Source of the DNA: Oxytricha trifallax
Taxonomy: Eukaryota > Ciliophora > Spirotrichea > Sporadotrichida > Oxytrichidae
Reading direction: 5' to 3'
Assembly: GCA_000711775.1 (NCBI GenBank)
Contig: ARYC01001236.1
Span: 1 to 64,000 of the forward strand
Length of the DNA: 64,000 bases
Part shown: piece by piece, positions 38,548-51,517 of the stretch
How the letters are laid out: every line of letters starts with the position of its first letter
Numbering within the stretch: the first letter of the stretch is position 1
Translations under genes and position numbers: made by a program
Notes under the pieces: model-generated
What the model was told of the DNA's origin: nothing
What the model saw: only the letters and a program-made list of their open reading frames with translations
The model's database searches: none

Positions 38548-40178
38548 ACTATTTTGAAACAAGTAAAACTAGCGATCATTGGAGGGTCAGGAGCGACAGG
38601 CAGAGAAATCATCAGAAATGCAAAGCAAGATCCAAGAGTGAAGGAAATCGCCATAATCGCCAGGAGGACTCTTGATGAGTGGAAGCAGGAAGACTACAAG
38701 CCAGAGTTGAAAATCATTCAAAGAGAAAACTTGGAAAATAAATACCCAAAACCCTAGGGTAATTTAATTGAAATTTTTATTGATAAAAAAAACAATTAAC
38801 GAATACTTTAACTGGGTAATATTTTAATTTACTATAGTATATTAAGTGAAAATAAATGATATCAAGAATATATATATTCATATAGTTACTTAATGCTAAA
38901 TCAAATTTGTTCATTTTGAAAAGCTTTATTTTATTAAAATATTCCACTTTATCTTAATTTAATTCAAACTCTGAAACATGATTAGTTTGATGAAGTTATT
39001 TTATGAGTTTAAATGATATGCTTTTTCAACTTTTTTATTGTAATTATAGTAAAATAGTCACTTATACATAATCCTAATAAATATTTTGTACAAATTAATG
39101 ATTTTTTAAAGTTAAAGTGAATATATTTAGAGAGAATTAAATTCTCAATTTAAAAAAGTCAGGTGATATGCTAAAACATTAATTTATAAGTTATGAATAA
39201 TTTTTCTAATTTTTTAGCAAATTAATATAAAACTTATTTTTGTTTTATTTTGGATAAAGCAGAAGAGAAAAAACTGAGAAAAACTATCAACAAAATATAT
39301 ATTAAGAAAAGACATGATCTATATCAAGCTTTGTAAGTGTAAAAAAAGTTTAGACCTTCAAATAAATACCCAAAGATAGAAAAAAACTATCACTTTAAAT
39401 TCAGTCTGAATACACAATAAAATAATCGTTTGAGGTAAATATAAAAATTACTTGGGTTATCAACTATCATGTTACCAAATTATCTCATCAAAAATAGAAA
39501 ACGAGTATGGCAGTCATAGTCTTCCATATACATTCATTTATTTTAGAGATGTCACTTTAAAGCATGATCCCAATATAATAAAAAATAGATTAGAATAATT
39601 TAGATTTTTTTTTATTAAAATTCACTCCAAACATATAAGGGATATTTATTTTAAATCTTACAGAGCTTCAAGATTAACTTTAGGGCTACGATATCTTTAT
39701 CAGTTGCATAGGTGCTAGACAAAAAGTTGGAATCAAAGAGTTCACCAAAGTTGAGAGAGATATCCCAATTTCTTTTGCACAACTTGGGAAGTCTTGCGGT
39801 ATAAGCTACTTCGCATACCTATCTGGCATGTATTCAGATCCCAAAGCAAGAATGCAACTTATGAGAGTAAAAGGAGAGACTGAGCATGGCATCTTCAATG
39901 TTAATCTACCTTGTGCAACTATGTTCAGACCAGGTACTCTGATTAATAGAGAAAACGATTTCAGATGGATTGAATGGGTCTTGGCTAAATTGCCAGGCCC
40001 CAAAATTGATGATAAATAACTTGCTTTTGCCATGTATCATCATGCAGTTGAAAAAGCATTAGAACTTAAGGATAAAGAAATAAGTGAAAGCGAGAGATGG
40101 AAGTTAGTCATTGAAAATAACGACATCAAGAAGTATGCGGATAGCAAAGAGAAGGAGCTGGAAGCCAAGCTTGCCTGA
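38548..40178 (+). CDS. TIP30/HTATIP2-like oxidoreductase, copy 2, split by a long IES
   Basis: The first block, 38548-38739, is almost identical to copy 1 (two differences seen) and covers the nucleotide-binding part. It lacks the ATG codon and first residues, which must come from an undetected small MDS or are lost. The second block, 39653-40178, continues NLTELQDQLQGYDIFISCIG and ends ELEAKLA with TGA at 40176-40178. It includes TMFRPGTLINRENDFRWIEW. The blocks join through AAAT (38736-38739, 39653-39656). The second block is clearly more diverged from copy 1 than the first. It is a probable functional paralog if the 5' end exists. Confidence 0.75.
38740..39656 (+). other. 917-bp IES of oxidoreductase copy 2, pointer AAAT
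   Basis: AT-rich DNA between the two coding blocks; no gene was found in it. AAATAAATACCCAAA occurs at its start (38736) and again near 39361, so it may be composite. Confidence 0.6.
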
Positions 40179-40323
40179 TACATCGAATTAACTATTTAAT
40201 AATCAAATATTACTTTTACTTCAAAAAATATAATTTCCTCAATTGTCTTCATATACCTATTATGTAAAGTCAACCTTGATTGATACGAGTTTTTTAAGTC
40301 AATCATTTATAATTAATAAACTA

Positions 40324-41095
40324 ATGGAATCAAAAATATCCACAGATTAAATAAAGTTAGCTATAATTGGTGGTTCTGGTGCTATTGGAAAAGAAATCAT
40401 CAGATGCTCCAAATAAGATCCAAGAGTAAAGGAAATTGCTATCATAGGTAGACGAGCCCTTGAAGAGTGGAAGCAAGAAGATTACTTACCAGAATTGAAA
40501 ATGCTTTAAGTTGAAAATCTAGATGATTTATCTCATTTAAAGGATTAACTACTTGGATATGACGTCTTCATCAGCTGTTTGGGAGCCAGAGTAAAGAATG
40601 GCCACTAGGAATTTATAAGAGTTGAGAGAGACATTCCACTTTCGTTCGCTGCTCTTGGTAAAGAATGTGGAGTCAATTATGTCTCCTATCTCTCTGGAAA
40701 TTTGGTTGACTCAAAATCTTGGTTTAAAGAGTGCAAAGTAAAGGCAGAAACTGAGATCGGTATATTTAATATGAATTTCCCAGTATCTACCATGTTCAGA
40801 CCTGGGATGTTAGTTAATAGAGATAATGACTTTAGATGGGTTGAGTATATCTTTGCTAAATTGCCAGGACCTAAAATCGAGGCAAGTATGCTGGGCTATG
40901 CTATGTATCAGCATGCTGTTGAAAAAGCTCTAGACCTCAAGTATTATATTAACATTAAATTTATTATAAAAATAAATATTTTTTAATTATAAGGCAAATA
41001 AGCCAGTTAAGAAAAGATTTCATTAACAAATAAAGAAATAATTGAATATGCAAACAATCTTAAAAATCTTAAAACTTCAGAAATTCATCACTAAT
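40324..41095 (+). CDS. TIP30/HTATIP2-like oxidoreductase, copy 3
   Basis: ATG at 40324 (MESKISTDQIKLAIIGGSGA). One block to about 40940 holds the nucleotide-binding motif GGSGAIGKEII, YDVFISCLGARVK, VKAETEIG and TMFRPGMLVNRDNDFRWVEY, ending AVEKALDLK. A roughly 50-base AT-rich insert follows. The C-terminal block then reads EKISLTNKEIIEYANNLK and ends at a TGA near 41095. That block matches copy 1 only in a frame shifted by one relative to an AAG-pointer excision, so the junction, or a small indel, is unresolved. Otherwise it is intact. Confidence 0.75.
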
Positions 41096-41435
41096 GAATA
41101 TTTATATGACTTTAATTTTTATCAATCAAATTTATCACAAATATTATAATAAACAATTATTATATTATATCATTAAATTATTTTAAAAAAATAAATAAGA
41201 AAAGAAAAGAAAAACTTATAATAAAATTATAAATTATAATAAAAATGAATAAATTAGTTATAAACTTTTTGAATAATTCTATATATAAACTTTCAATAAA
41301 ATACTTTAAACTTTAACTCGAACTTTATAAACTTATACCTTTTCAAATTATAATATATATTATTTTGAACACACTAACTCATATAAATTAAATTATGAAT
41401 ATTCTGTTTATTTTTATATAAAATTAGCTCCAACT

Positions 41436-42668
41436 ATGTTATCTTACGACGATATAAAGCAAAAAGCAGATAAATCTCGCATCTCCCTGGTCATAGACAA
41501 CGAATACAGCATCTATTATATAGTACTACCCAAGGATAACAACACTTTTGACTATAAATTTGCTACTTAATTTCATGAATGTTTGGATCAAATAGAATCG
41601 GACAATCTGAGATACAGAGAAGAATAATCTAAATTTTATGAAATGGAATTAATACTGGCAAAAAATAATAATAATGAGACAGATTCTATAACAGAGAGTG
41701 GGAAATAAATACACAAGTAATAATAGTAAAGAAGTTAGACAAATTTATAAAATGACAAATAATTGAGAATTGTTAAAGATAAACCAGCAGTTATGATCAC
41801 TCTTGGGCTGGGAACGAAAATATTCTCAACAGGTTTTTAAAAAATTATAATTTATTTTGTGTAAATTGGTTTTATTAAATTTTAAAAACGTAATTGCATT
41901 AAATAAAGTTAAAAAAAAGGTTTTAATTTGGATGCCATTAAGAAATTCGAAGCAAGAATAGAGCTTCCATTAATTATGTAATAGCTTTTAGCAAGATTAC
42001 TGATCTTTCCCATGCCTACAGCTTGTCTCTTTAATGGTCATACAATTAATTTAATTTTTAAATTGTAAATGCCGTAATTAAGATCTCCAATAAACTAATA
42101 TTTACAATTGCAGGAGGATTGATATTTGGACTATGTCACGATTTTAGAATTATGCGTGAGGACAAAGCTTTTATATAACTTTCAGAATTAAACATTGGAC
42201 TTGGTTTTATGCCTGGATATGCAGCTGTAGTCAAGCACTAGTTAAATGCTATACTAATTATAATTAATTTTTAAAATAATCAGAAAATTGGTTAAAGTAG
42301 TCCTTTAAAGCACCCTCATATTTTATTATAAAATATTTCAAATGCTGAAATGATGAGATTATTAATATTCGGGAAGAGATATAAGAGTCAACAAGCTTTA
42401 AAAATGGGAGTAGTTTAGAAATTGTTCAAAGACGAAGATGATATGATTAATTGGGCCTAAATATTCTAATTAAAGTCAATATAATTACATCTTTGGTTAT
42501 TTTCATATTTTATTAGAATGTAAAATATTTGGGAAGAAATATAGCCACTTAGGTGAAAATAGAGAGGCAATGAAAGAAACAAAAATGAATATACACTGGC
42601 AAGTCCATAGCATCCTCACCTCCTTCAATGAATTGAATCAAGATACTTTGAACTCGATTAAGTTGTGA
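41436..42668 (+). CDS. Crotonase-fold enoyl-CoA hydratase/isomerase-like, copy 1
   Basis: ATG at 41436 (MLSYDDIKQKADKSRISLV). Blocks: KPAVMITLGLGTKIFSTG (41770-41836), FNLDAIKKFEARIELPLIMQ (41925), FPMPTACLFNGH, AGGLIFGLCHDFRIMRE (42113), SELNIGLGFMPGY, MMRLLIFGKRYKS, and a C-terminal block ending LNSIKL with TGA at 42666-42668. AGG...DFRIMRE followed by SELNIGL is the oxyanion-hole and catalytic-Glu region of delta3,delta2-enoyl-CoA isomerases, which shift double bonds during oxidation of unsaturated fatty acids. About six MDSs in linear order. The substrate is inferred from family only. Confidence 0.8.
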
Positions 42669-42881
42669 AATTTATTGATATATTTAAATATATTTGAAAT
42701 AAAGATAATTGCTTAGCTTTAACTATATACAAAGGATTCATTTTTTCATATCGATTAATGATTTTAAACTAAAATATATCAACAAGTTTAACTATATCAT
42801 ATGGTTATATTATTACTTAATTCTTAAATTTCGAGCTTATTTAATATAATTCATATTTAATTAAAAAACTCATTGATAAAA

Positions 42882-43964
42882 ATGCAAGATACCCAAATTA
42901 ACAACACCCCAAAACCCCTGAAGAAAAGGATGACATTTGCTTAGATATAAGAAAAAGCAGCCAAAGATAGGATATCATTAGTATAGGATGACAATATATT
43001 TTTCATTTTGCTGCCTAAGGAAGATAACCAATTTGATTATGATTTTATCAAGCAATATCAAATAAATTAAATTTATAAATATAATTTTATAATGAATCAT
43101 ATAGTTTTATTACAAAATGTTAAAATCTAATATCATGAATGTTTGGATATTATTGAGAAATCGAAGGGTCCTGCTATTATGGTATATTAATTAAAATATA
43201 TGAGAATTTATAATTATAGAATTATATAAAATACATGGCTACAGTGAATTTAGGAGGGAAAACCTTTAGCTCTGGGTTTAATTTAGATGTGATTAAATCA
43301 AGCACAGATCCTTATGAATTGCCTGTATTAATGTAGCAGCTTTTGGCAAGAATTTTAGTTTTCCCAATTCCTACTGCTTGTATCTTTGATGGTATAGCTG
43401 TAGCAGGGGGTCTCATTTTCATTATAAATATATTTGATTAAAAATTTCGGATGTGGGAAGACGATTTATATTTAAATTATGATTTTATCTCATTTTTGGA
43501 TTGGTATTCGATTTCAGAATAATAAGAGAAGAAAAAGCTTTTGTACAATTAAATGAATTGAATGTTGGAATTGGCTTAATGCCAGGCTTTGCAGCTATTA
43601 TCAGGAACCAGTTAGATTCTTAAATGGCGAGATTATTAATATACGGTAAGAGATATAAGAGTGAGCAAAGTAGAAAGATGAAAATTGTCCAGAAAATATT
43701 CCTTATTTTTTTAATATACAAATTCTAGTAATTTATGGTGAAAAATTATGCAAAAGAATTTATAGAATATTTTGTGTAATATACAGAGATGAGCAAGACA
43801 TGATAAACCTTGTCTCACTTTTTTACAAAGAATTCGGGCATTTGGGTGGTAGAAGAGAGGCTTTGTATGAAACTAAAATCAACATGCATTATGACACCTA
43901 TAAAATGCTGAAGGAGCTTCCTCCTCTCAAATTAGCCACTCTTAACAATGAATTTAAACTTTGA
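42882..43964 (+). CDS. Crotonase-fold enoyl-CoA hydratase/isomerase-like, copy 2
   Basis: ATG at 42882 (MQDTQINNTPKPLKKRMTF), then AAKDRISLVQDDNIFFILLP. Later blocks: YHECLDIIEKSKGPAIM, LGGKTFSSGFNLDVI, FPIPTACIFDGIAVAGGLIF, VFDFRIIREEKAFVQ, NELNVGIGLMPGFAA, MARLLIYGKRYKSEQS, and a final block ending NNEFKL with TGA at 43962-43964. It is a tandem paralog of the preceding gene, with the same catalytic Glu region and the same block order. The codons for NTPKP contain a perfect CCCCAAAACCCC. Confidence 0.8.
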
Positions 43965-44137
43965 ATTAGTAGATATATCAATTATAAACACATCAAATAA
44001 TCAATAATTACACTGAGTAAAACAGTCTCTTAACATTTATTTATTTAGTTTAATTTTCATAATTATAGCATGATTATTGATTATTAATGTCAAATATAGA
44101 TAAATTAGTTGTTAATAATGAATATTTTTATCAGTTA

Positions 44138-47100
44138 TCAATGCTTAAATTTAACTTATTTTTCTAAATTTTCTGACCAATTTTATAAGATAACTTCTAC
44201 TATTTTCATTTTCGACCTTCTGTCTTGATTATCTTCATCAATGAGTAATTAATGAATATCGTTGTCTATAATCAAATCTTAGTTGCATATTTATTTGCAA
44301 GTTTTTTAACAGTAATTTATGAATTAAGAACAAATAAATTAAATTTAGTGCAAATTTATATATAAAGTTATCTACATAGAAATATTAGCAAAACATATAA
44401 AAATTTTTAATAAAGTTCTATTTATCTATTACTTTATATAAATTAATAATTGTTTATTTATATTACATTAAATCCCTTCAAGAGTATATTATACTTAACG
44501 ATTTATAGATTGGATTGCCACCTCTCATCTTTGTTTAGTAACTTATAAATGACTCTATTATTGTCTTCATCACTTAAATACCATGCTTCTTTTTATTCTA
44601 AATTGAAGTAGGAACTTGCAAAAGCTAAATAAACTAGATCATTTTCATTGATAAAACTTAAATTAAATAGTATAAAATATTGTCATAAAGAATATAATTT
44701 AAACTTAGTAACATCTGTTTTTATATTAGATGGGAGTACTTTTCAACAAATAAAATTATCAATTTTAAATAAAAAAAGAAAAATTAATTATAAAAAAGAT
44801 TTCAAATTGAAGGTATTTACAAATATTTTATTCAATTTTATCCATGAAAATTTAACCATACTATTTTATTATTATTTAAAGCTTAATGGAAATTAATATT
44901 AAGAAATAACCATTTCATTTATAACAAAGTTTCTAATGATAATAATTTATATATAGATAAATGAATAAATGTAATATAATATAATGATGGGATAATTATT
45001 TATAATTATGTTTTAAATTGTAAGCGTCTTTAATTTATTCAACAATTTCGTGCAGCTTCTCGTATTCTTAAAATACACAGTATGCTTCAAAGAGATATAT
45101 ATAGTGGTCTAATTAATTTATTGATAGTTTGCAATACTTCTCCAGATATTGTATTGAATCTATATTATTCCCTAATTTCATGTGCAATTAATAAAGCATT
45201 TAATTTTATTTATTTTACACTTGTAAATTTCAAATATCATATTAGATAAGATAAAATTGTAATGACCTAAAATAATCATAATAAATAATGTTTAGTTTAT
45301 TTTTATATAATTTTCGGAGTTAAATATTCCTAATCTTCTACAACAATTTAAAGTTTCATCTGCTGGTTCTCCTAAAAGATTTCTACAAATTTCGATAGAT
45401 TTCTCTTCACATTTTAAAGCTTAACCAAATTTACCTTAATCTTAAAAAGCCATTGACTTTATTTTTTGTAATTCATGAAAATATAAAGAGCTTTCTGAAA
45501 AGTGTTGTTTTATTAAAGAGCTGCATTATAAATGAAAAACATTTAGAATAATTATTTCTTTATTAATTAGAACGTATTTTAATTGCTAAAAGTACAAGAA
45601 TTTTTCTATTTTTATTTAAAGCTAGATAGATCTATAAATTAAGGGGAGTTTCAAAAGAACCAAAACCATATCCTAAACATTTTAATAAATAATTTTAGGG
45701 ATTTATTAGAAAACAAAACCTTATGCTTTTGAGTAGTAATGTTATTTTGCCTTACAATAAGCTAATTTAATTAAGGAATCTATCATTATTTCTGTGTTTT
45801 ACAACTCTTAGCTGAGCTTCAAGGCATATAAATAAATAAAAAATAATTGGCTTAACTTGCTTTTTACTCACAAAGATCATATTGCTTACTTTCAAACCAT
45901 CTCTAACTCTGTAAATTATAGATTTAAACTAAAATGTTTTGTCTCTCTATTTACTTTATTTATTATTCGAATACTTAGATATTTTTGTGAAATGGCTTTG
46001 TGTATTTTAAAAACTGAAAGAAATATTCAAGGTCCTATTCCGAGTAGTTTTGCTTAATTCTAAATTGTGATTGATTTCTCATTTAATCAAGATTGATGTC
46101 TCTTAAAATTCTTTTATATTTAAAGCTCTCATGACAACGCTTTTTTATTTAAAATTTCAGAAATTAATCATGTCTTTTATCACATGATTTCAAGAGCAAA
46201 ATTAACACATCTTTCCAAATTTAATCATCAAAATCTAAAATCATTTTACTATTGCTATAATTAAATATATAATCAACTTTTATAGAAATAGTAAAATTAC
46301 AAAGATAGATGGTAAAATTAAATCAATTTAACTTTTTTGAATAACAATTTAAACTTTTAATTTCTTTATTACTTATTTGATTATATTCATTCATTAAATT
46401 AGTTAATATCCCCATTAAAAAAGCTTAAAATATGAAGTATAAAATTATTTTAACTATAATTTAAATTTTTTAAGCATAAAATTCGTTTATTTAATAGTGA
46501 ATTTCTAAATAACAATACTCAATTATAATTAATGTAGCAATTCTAAAAATTTCTGAATATAATTTACTAAGGAATATTATTAAAATTCCAGTTAATTTAA
46601 TGTGGAAAAGGAATGAAATATTAATTTTCTTCTGCATTCTCTAATGACTTAAAATCTCCAAATTAGTCTTGTATAATTTCTAGAAAGTTAATTTACTCCC
46701 CATTATCAAATATTTTATCCTCAAGTAAAATAGATTTTGTTCTCTTGGGACTTAAAGATGCTTTCTGATGTAATTTTTAAGAGTTAGAAAGATGTATTAG
46801 ACCCTCAATTACCTTAAATATGTATAATTTCTATTAACTAAATTGGAATCTTTTTATTAAATAAATACCTTACCATATGTTGTTATTCTTAATATTTCTC
46901 TGACGGCTAGACTTTTATTTTCGAGCAAAAGCTTTGAGGATAGTTATAGAGCAAAATCATTTTGAAACGTAAAGTACTTATTGGTAAAAAAATTAAATTT
47001 TCAAAATCAGCATAATTAATATTAAATAGACAAAATGTAATTAATTCAAGCCATGAAATTTAGTACTTATAGATTATAATAAAAATTAGAAGTTATAAAG

Positions 47101-50100
47101 AATGGCAACTATTGGGAGGTGTCGAGGTCTAACTGTAATCACTGCGGCAAATTATATTGATGAATTTGTATTTTACTCTGATTGCTGACCTCAAATAAGC
47201 TATAATTTTCATGTTTATAAGCCAGATTGCTTTACATTAAAAGATAATATTCAATAATTCTATAACTATTTTTATCTACAAAAATTAAGCTAATTAAGCA
47301 ATAATATATTTCAATGTAATTTCATGAAGCTTTAACTTGCTCTTTTTAAAATCCAAATCACTAATCATCATTTCAAGAAGTTCAGAGCCGTTACTTAGTT
47401 TTTTCAGTTTCATTAAATGATAAATATCATGAAAAGTCTTCCAAAGTCCAAATCTATCATTTAGATAAAGATCAGGTTTAGATACTAGGCAAAGTGGCTT
47501 TTAAATATAAGGCAAAGAATATTGCCTTGTATAACCTCTTATTTTGTAAAAATTTGGATAGTTCTTAGAGTTTTTATGATTCTTATGGAGTTTAATCGAA
47601 ATACCAAAGTCTCCTATTTTCACTTGCTAGTTTCTGAATATAAGTAAATTTTCTGGCTTCATATCTCCATAGTAAATATTTTTAGAGTGCAAATAGTCAA
47701 TAGCTTTCATTGACTAAAAGCAATAGTAAGCTAATTTTCCGTCAGAATATTTTTCGCATTTTTAAATGCTTAAGTTTTAATCACACCAAATATTTGTAAG
47801 TTTTGAAAGATCATTTTAAGCCTATTCTATTATCGCTACATATCGTATGATTAAACCGAGATCTTTATTATATTCTATAACCTCTTCTTTTATTTTTGCA
47901 GTGAAATCTGAATGAGCTTTTACTTTAAGAAGTTGGTTTTCATAAAGAGTTGATTAGAAAAAGTTCAGGCTCTCTTGAGAAGAGAAATTTTCTTTCATTT
48001 TAAGTATTGGGCATTTAGCAACAATTTCATCCAGCTCTTAAGTTTACAATCGATATACAACTGATTCTCCACCTCTTCCGATTTGTTGAATAGAAAAAAC
48101 GCTCTAATATGCTTTAGAGAATTTTTTAAGAAAATTTTCTATTTCGCTAGGACTCTCAAAAGGCTTTGGGAATTTTTCACTAGATTCGACAAGAACTTAA
48201 TTCATAGTAGCTCTTTTCACTATTAAATCTTTATCCATTTCATCTGAGAAGTCCTTCAATATAGAATGGTGAAGGATTCTTGAATCTTTGTAGTAAATTA
48301 TCCTAGTCTCGTTTTCCGGATAGTATTAAATCTAGTCCAGATGATTTGTCTTTATAATCATGCAGCTTAGCTTATCTGTTGATAGCAAAGAATTTTAAGT
48401 AGCAAGAATTCTTTCTATAAAAAATTGTTAATTTAAGGAGATTTATTTAATTACACTATGGTAGAGTTAGATCTGATTCTTCCATAAGTGACTCTCTAGA
48501 TCTACCATAATAAGGATTAAAATAAAAAAGATTGTATTTGACAGTCTCGTCATCAATAATTTCATTATTGAAGTTCGTCCCTCTTCTTTTGTAAGTTATA
48601 GTTTTTTCTTCCTCTATAAGAACAATGTCTTATTTCTTTATTTCAAGAAAGTCATCATCTTCAATAATCATGGAAGTTTAAACTGACTCGTAGAAGTTCT
48701 TCTACCTTTTAGTTACCGATCTTTAAGGTGATTTAGTTTCATTATAACTTTTCTTTTTGAATTTCAAAGGTGACATCATGAGTGGTGAATCATCTCCAGT
48801 TTAATTTGAAGATTTAGTATGAATTAGTAGAGGCCTCTTTCTTCTGGGAGAACTTTTTCTCCATCTCTCACCTGTTTTCTGGTAAAATAAAATATAATGG
48901 AAACTTGAATTGAACAACTCAATCTATTTACTTTCTTCTTACTCTTTTAAATCTTGTCTTGGGCTTTGCTCTTTTGACATCAAATCTTAGTTCATATTGA
49001 CTTTAAGAGGGGATTTAGAGATCCTCACACCAAAAGCAATTTGAGGCCTTGATGGCATTCTTTAAGTCTACTCATCTTAAACTAAACTTAAAATTGGCTG
49101 CTTATACCTAATTAAATTGTTTAAAAGAATATTGTTAAATTACAATAGCATAGGTGCAAGTTACATGTTTCTCTAATTTGAGAAATACCTTTTTCCAATT
49201 GCTCTAGAGCCAAAACTTTATCTTTAAGTTGGAATTTAGTAGAGACCAGTAATCTTAGGCAAAGATTGGTTTAGGTGAAAATTATCTTGATTTCTACTAT
49301 TGTAATCTTAACGCTTTAAAAAAAATTTCAATATCTCTATTCTTTTTATGATAATTACCTATTAAAATTAGTGTAGATAACTTTATAATTAATAAATATA
49401 AATTTTCCTAAAAATATTAGACCATAAATATTTGTCAATATATAAATTGAAGAATTAAATTTGTTCATAACATAATTATTTTTAAAAAATCAACTTAAAA
49501 ATTGATAAAATTAAAATAAAATCTTGTTATAAAATTGGGAAAAAATATTCCCATAATATTTAAATTTCTCCAATAATGAAAGATTTTCTTTATGTTTCAA
49601 AGCTTAACATTTAATCAACATTATTTCTAGGTTTATAATTTCCTAGCTCAGAATTTAATGTAAATCTTTTTAATTGAAATTCATCTATATTTTATCCAAT
49701 AAAGCTTTTCTCTAAGTCAATGCACTCCGTTCCTATTAAAAATGGTGTAAATTAGATGTTTTATTATATATTTCTTACTTTTTAAGGGCTAATATTCTTC
49801 TCGTTTAGTATTTGATAACAAAGTTATTGGCATTTCTATTGAACTAAATATTGCTTAAGAAACTTTTTCTTAATAAAAATTATGAGCAATCATTATAAAT
49901 AAAATCCTTTAAAAAATAACTTATCTTATATCATACATAAAATTGGAAAGTAAAATTAAATTCATTTCTTCAATAATGGATTCAGAAAATCTAAAAAAAC
50001 ATACCTTCTAATTTACTTTAGTAATTGAATTTCAGCTTTTACAACATTTTCTCTTTAATTTTTATTTATATCCTCAATATTCAATCTTTTGATAGGACTC

Positions 50101-50588
50101 TTTTAAAGTATTTTGTATGTCTCTTAACAAATAAAAAGATATATATGTAACGAGTAGAAGCATTGTTCATTTAATCTAATTTTCTACTTAGCAAAATCAA
50201 AGTTTATTCAGGTGGAATGTTTTTATATTGACTCATATTCAACCTCCTTCTTTTTCTCAATTACTCTGTAAATAAATTAAGAACTTCATCTATATTTTTT
50301 ACCTACTTTTTAAAGTTTGAATCAAATCACATCCAATATTTGCATTATTAAGCTTTATACCCTATTTACCAGGGGATTAGCTTCGTTCTCCAGTTTATTT
50401 AATAGGTTTATTACAATTTTATACTATATTTGTTGCAAAGTTAGTGATTCCTAGAGATTGAAACCTCTATAATTTGATAGAATTCTAATTATTGTAGTTT
50501 ATTTTGTTTCTTGAGGACACATAATTTTAACTTTAATTAAGTTTTTATCTAAAAGATGAAGATATGCCATTTTCTACTGAATTTTCAT
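44138..50588 (-). CDS. Kinase-TPR protein
   Basis: This reads leftward from ATG at 50588 (MKIQQKMAYLHLLDKN) or 50570. The helical N-terminal blocks include EVLNLFTEQLRKRRRLNMSQ (50260) and NIEDINKNQRENVVKAEIQL (50050). A disordered Ser/Arg part follows (48420-49060). The kinase domain is at about 48130-47290: IGRGGESVVYRL (G-loop), EIVAKCP (Lys), IYYGDMKPENLLI in place of HRDxKPEN, IGDFGISIKL, and a weak C-lobe. TPR-like blocks follow, e.g. GQALKCEEKSIEICRNLLGE (45400), SQELQNTEIMIDSLIKLAYC, FEAYCVFQEYEKLHEIVEQI (45090). It stops at TGA 44138-44140. Lys, Asp of GDMKPEN and DFG are present, so catalysis is possible despite the missing His-Arg. Kinase plus kinesin-light-chain-like TPRs suggests a signalling scaffold. 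It could be two genes. Confidence 0.65.
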
Positions 50589-50733
50589 ATTTATGAGTTA
50601 AGAGTTAACGTTAAGAAGCATTAACTATAGTAAAGAATAAGGGGAAATTAATAAAGGTAAGAAAAAAATCAATTACAATAAGAGTGTGTCAAATTTAATT
50701 TATCAGGCGTGTTAAACTTAAGTCAAATATTAT

Positions 50734-51145
50734 TGTAGGAATTCATTGAAATGGGGAAGTTAAATAAAACTTAATTATTAATTTATCAAATTAATAGCAA
50801 TTAATTTTGTGGAAACTTAGACAATATAGTACTTGTTCGATATGAAATTTAAAATTAGCTGTTTACTAATAGCAGCACCCCTTTATCGCTTCGTAAAAGT
50901 GAGATTAATCGATTTTAATTTTGGCATTAAAATAAACTAAACAAATCACCCAAAATTAAAATCGATTAATCTTGCTTGTACGATGCGATAGAGGGGTATC
51001 ACCATTAGTAAAGTCTAGGTAGTTTTTTATTTTTTATCGAACAAGTACCTAATTGTCTAGGTTTCCAGAAAATTAATTGCTAATAACTTGATGAAGTAAT
51101 AACTAAGTTTTATTTAGTTTCCCCATGTCAAATGAATTCCTTCTA
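50734..51145. mobile_element. Palindromic MITE, copy 2
   Basis: The ends are TGTAGGAATTCATTGAAATG and a slightly altered complement. The centre is a long palindrome around AATCGATTTTAATTTTGG, and TACTTGTTCGATA/TATCGAACAAGTA arms are shared with copy 3. No clean target duplication was found, so this copy looks older than copy 1. It separates two divergently oriented coding regions. Confidence 0.8.
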
Positions 51146-51255
51146 TAATATAATTTTAAACATAACTATTAATGTATAGGTTTATCCATTAAATCGTTTT
51201 TATTATATATTAATTTTAGGTAATTTTTATTGTTCATTTGTAATAGTTTCATTTA

Positions 51256-51474
51256 ATGAATAAATATAAAAGTGGGAACTCTCCCTCAAAGAAAAATGCT
51301 GGGAATTCTAGAAATTAAAATTAAAACTCTAAGACCTTCCAGGGTCCATCACAGTCTTATGGAACCTAAAATTTTAATAAAAATTAAGATTTTAATGAGA
51401 AGCAATAAAAGTAAAACAAGTTTAGAACTATGACCTAATCAAAAAATTAATTTGAGATGATCCTATTTGAAATA
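51256..51474 (+). CDS. Short plus-strand MDS with a start codon, gene unknown
   Basis: ATG at 51256 (MNKYKSGNSPSKKNAGNSRN) followed by a Gln/Asn/Lys-rich open frame to about 51474 (TFQGPSQSYGTQNFNKNQDF). It ends just before the 3' end of the minus-strand gene at 51518, with no stop identified. It may be the first MDS of a scrambled gene whose other parts lie elsewhere. Confidence 0.45.
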
Positions 51475-51517
51475 AATAATAAATTGCATAAGTTCTTTTG
51501 TTATAAATAAATTAAAT

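Noticed and set aside
44648..44896. Plus-strand 82-codon AT-rich ORF
   Set aside because: Low-complexity Lys/Asn/Ile sequence in an IES between minus-strand TPR blocks; no family resemblance.
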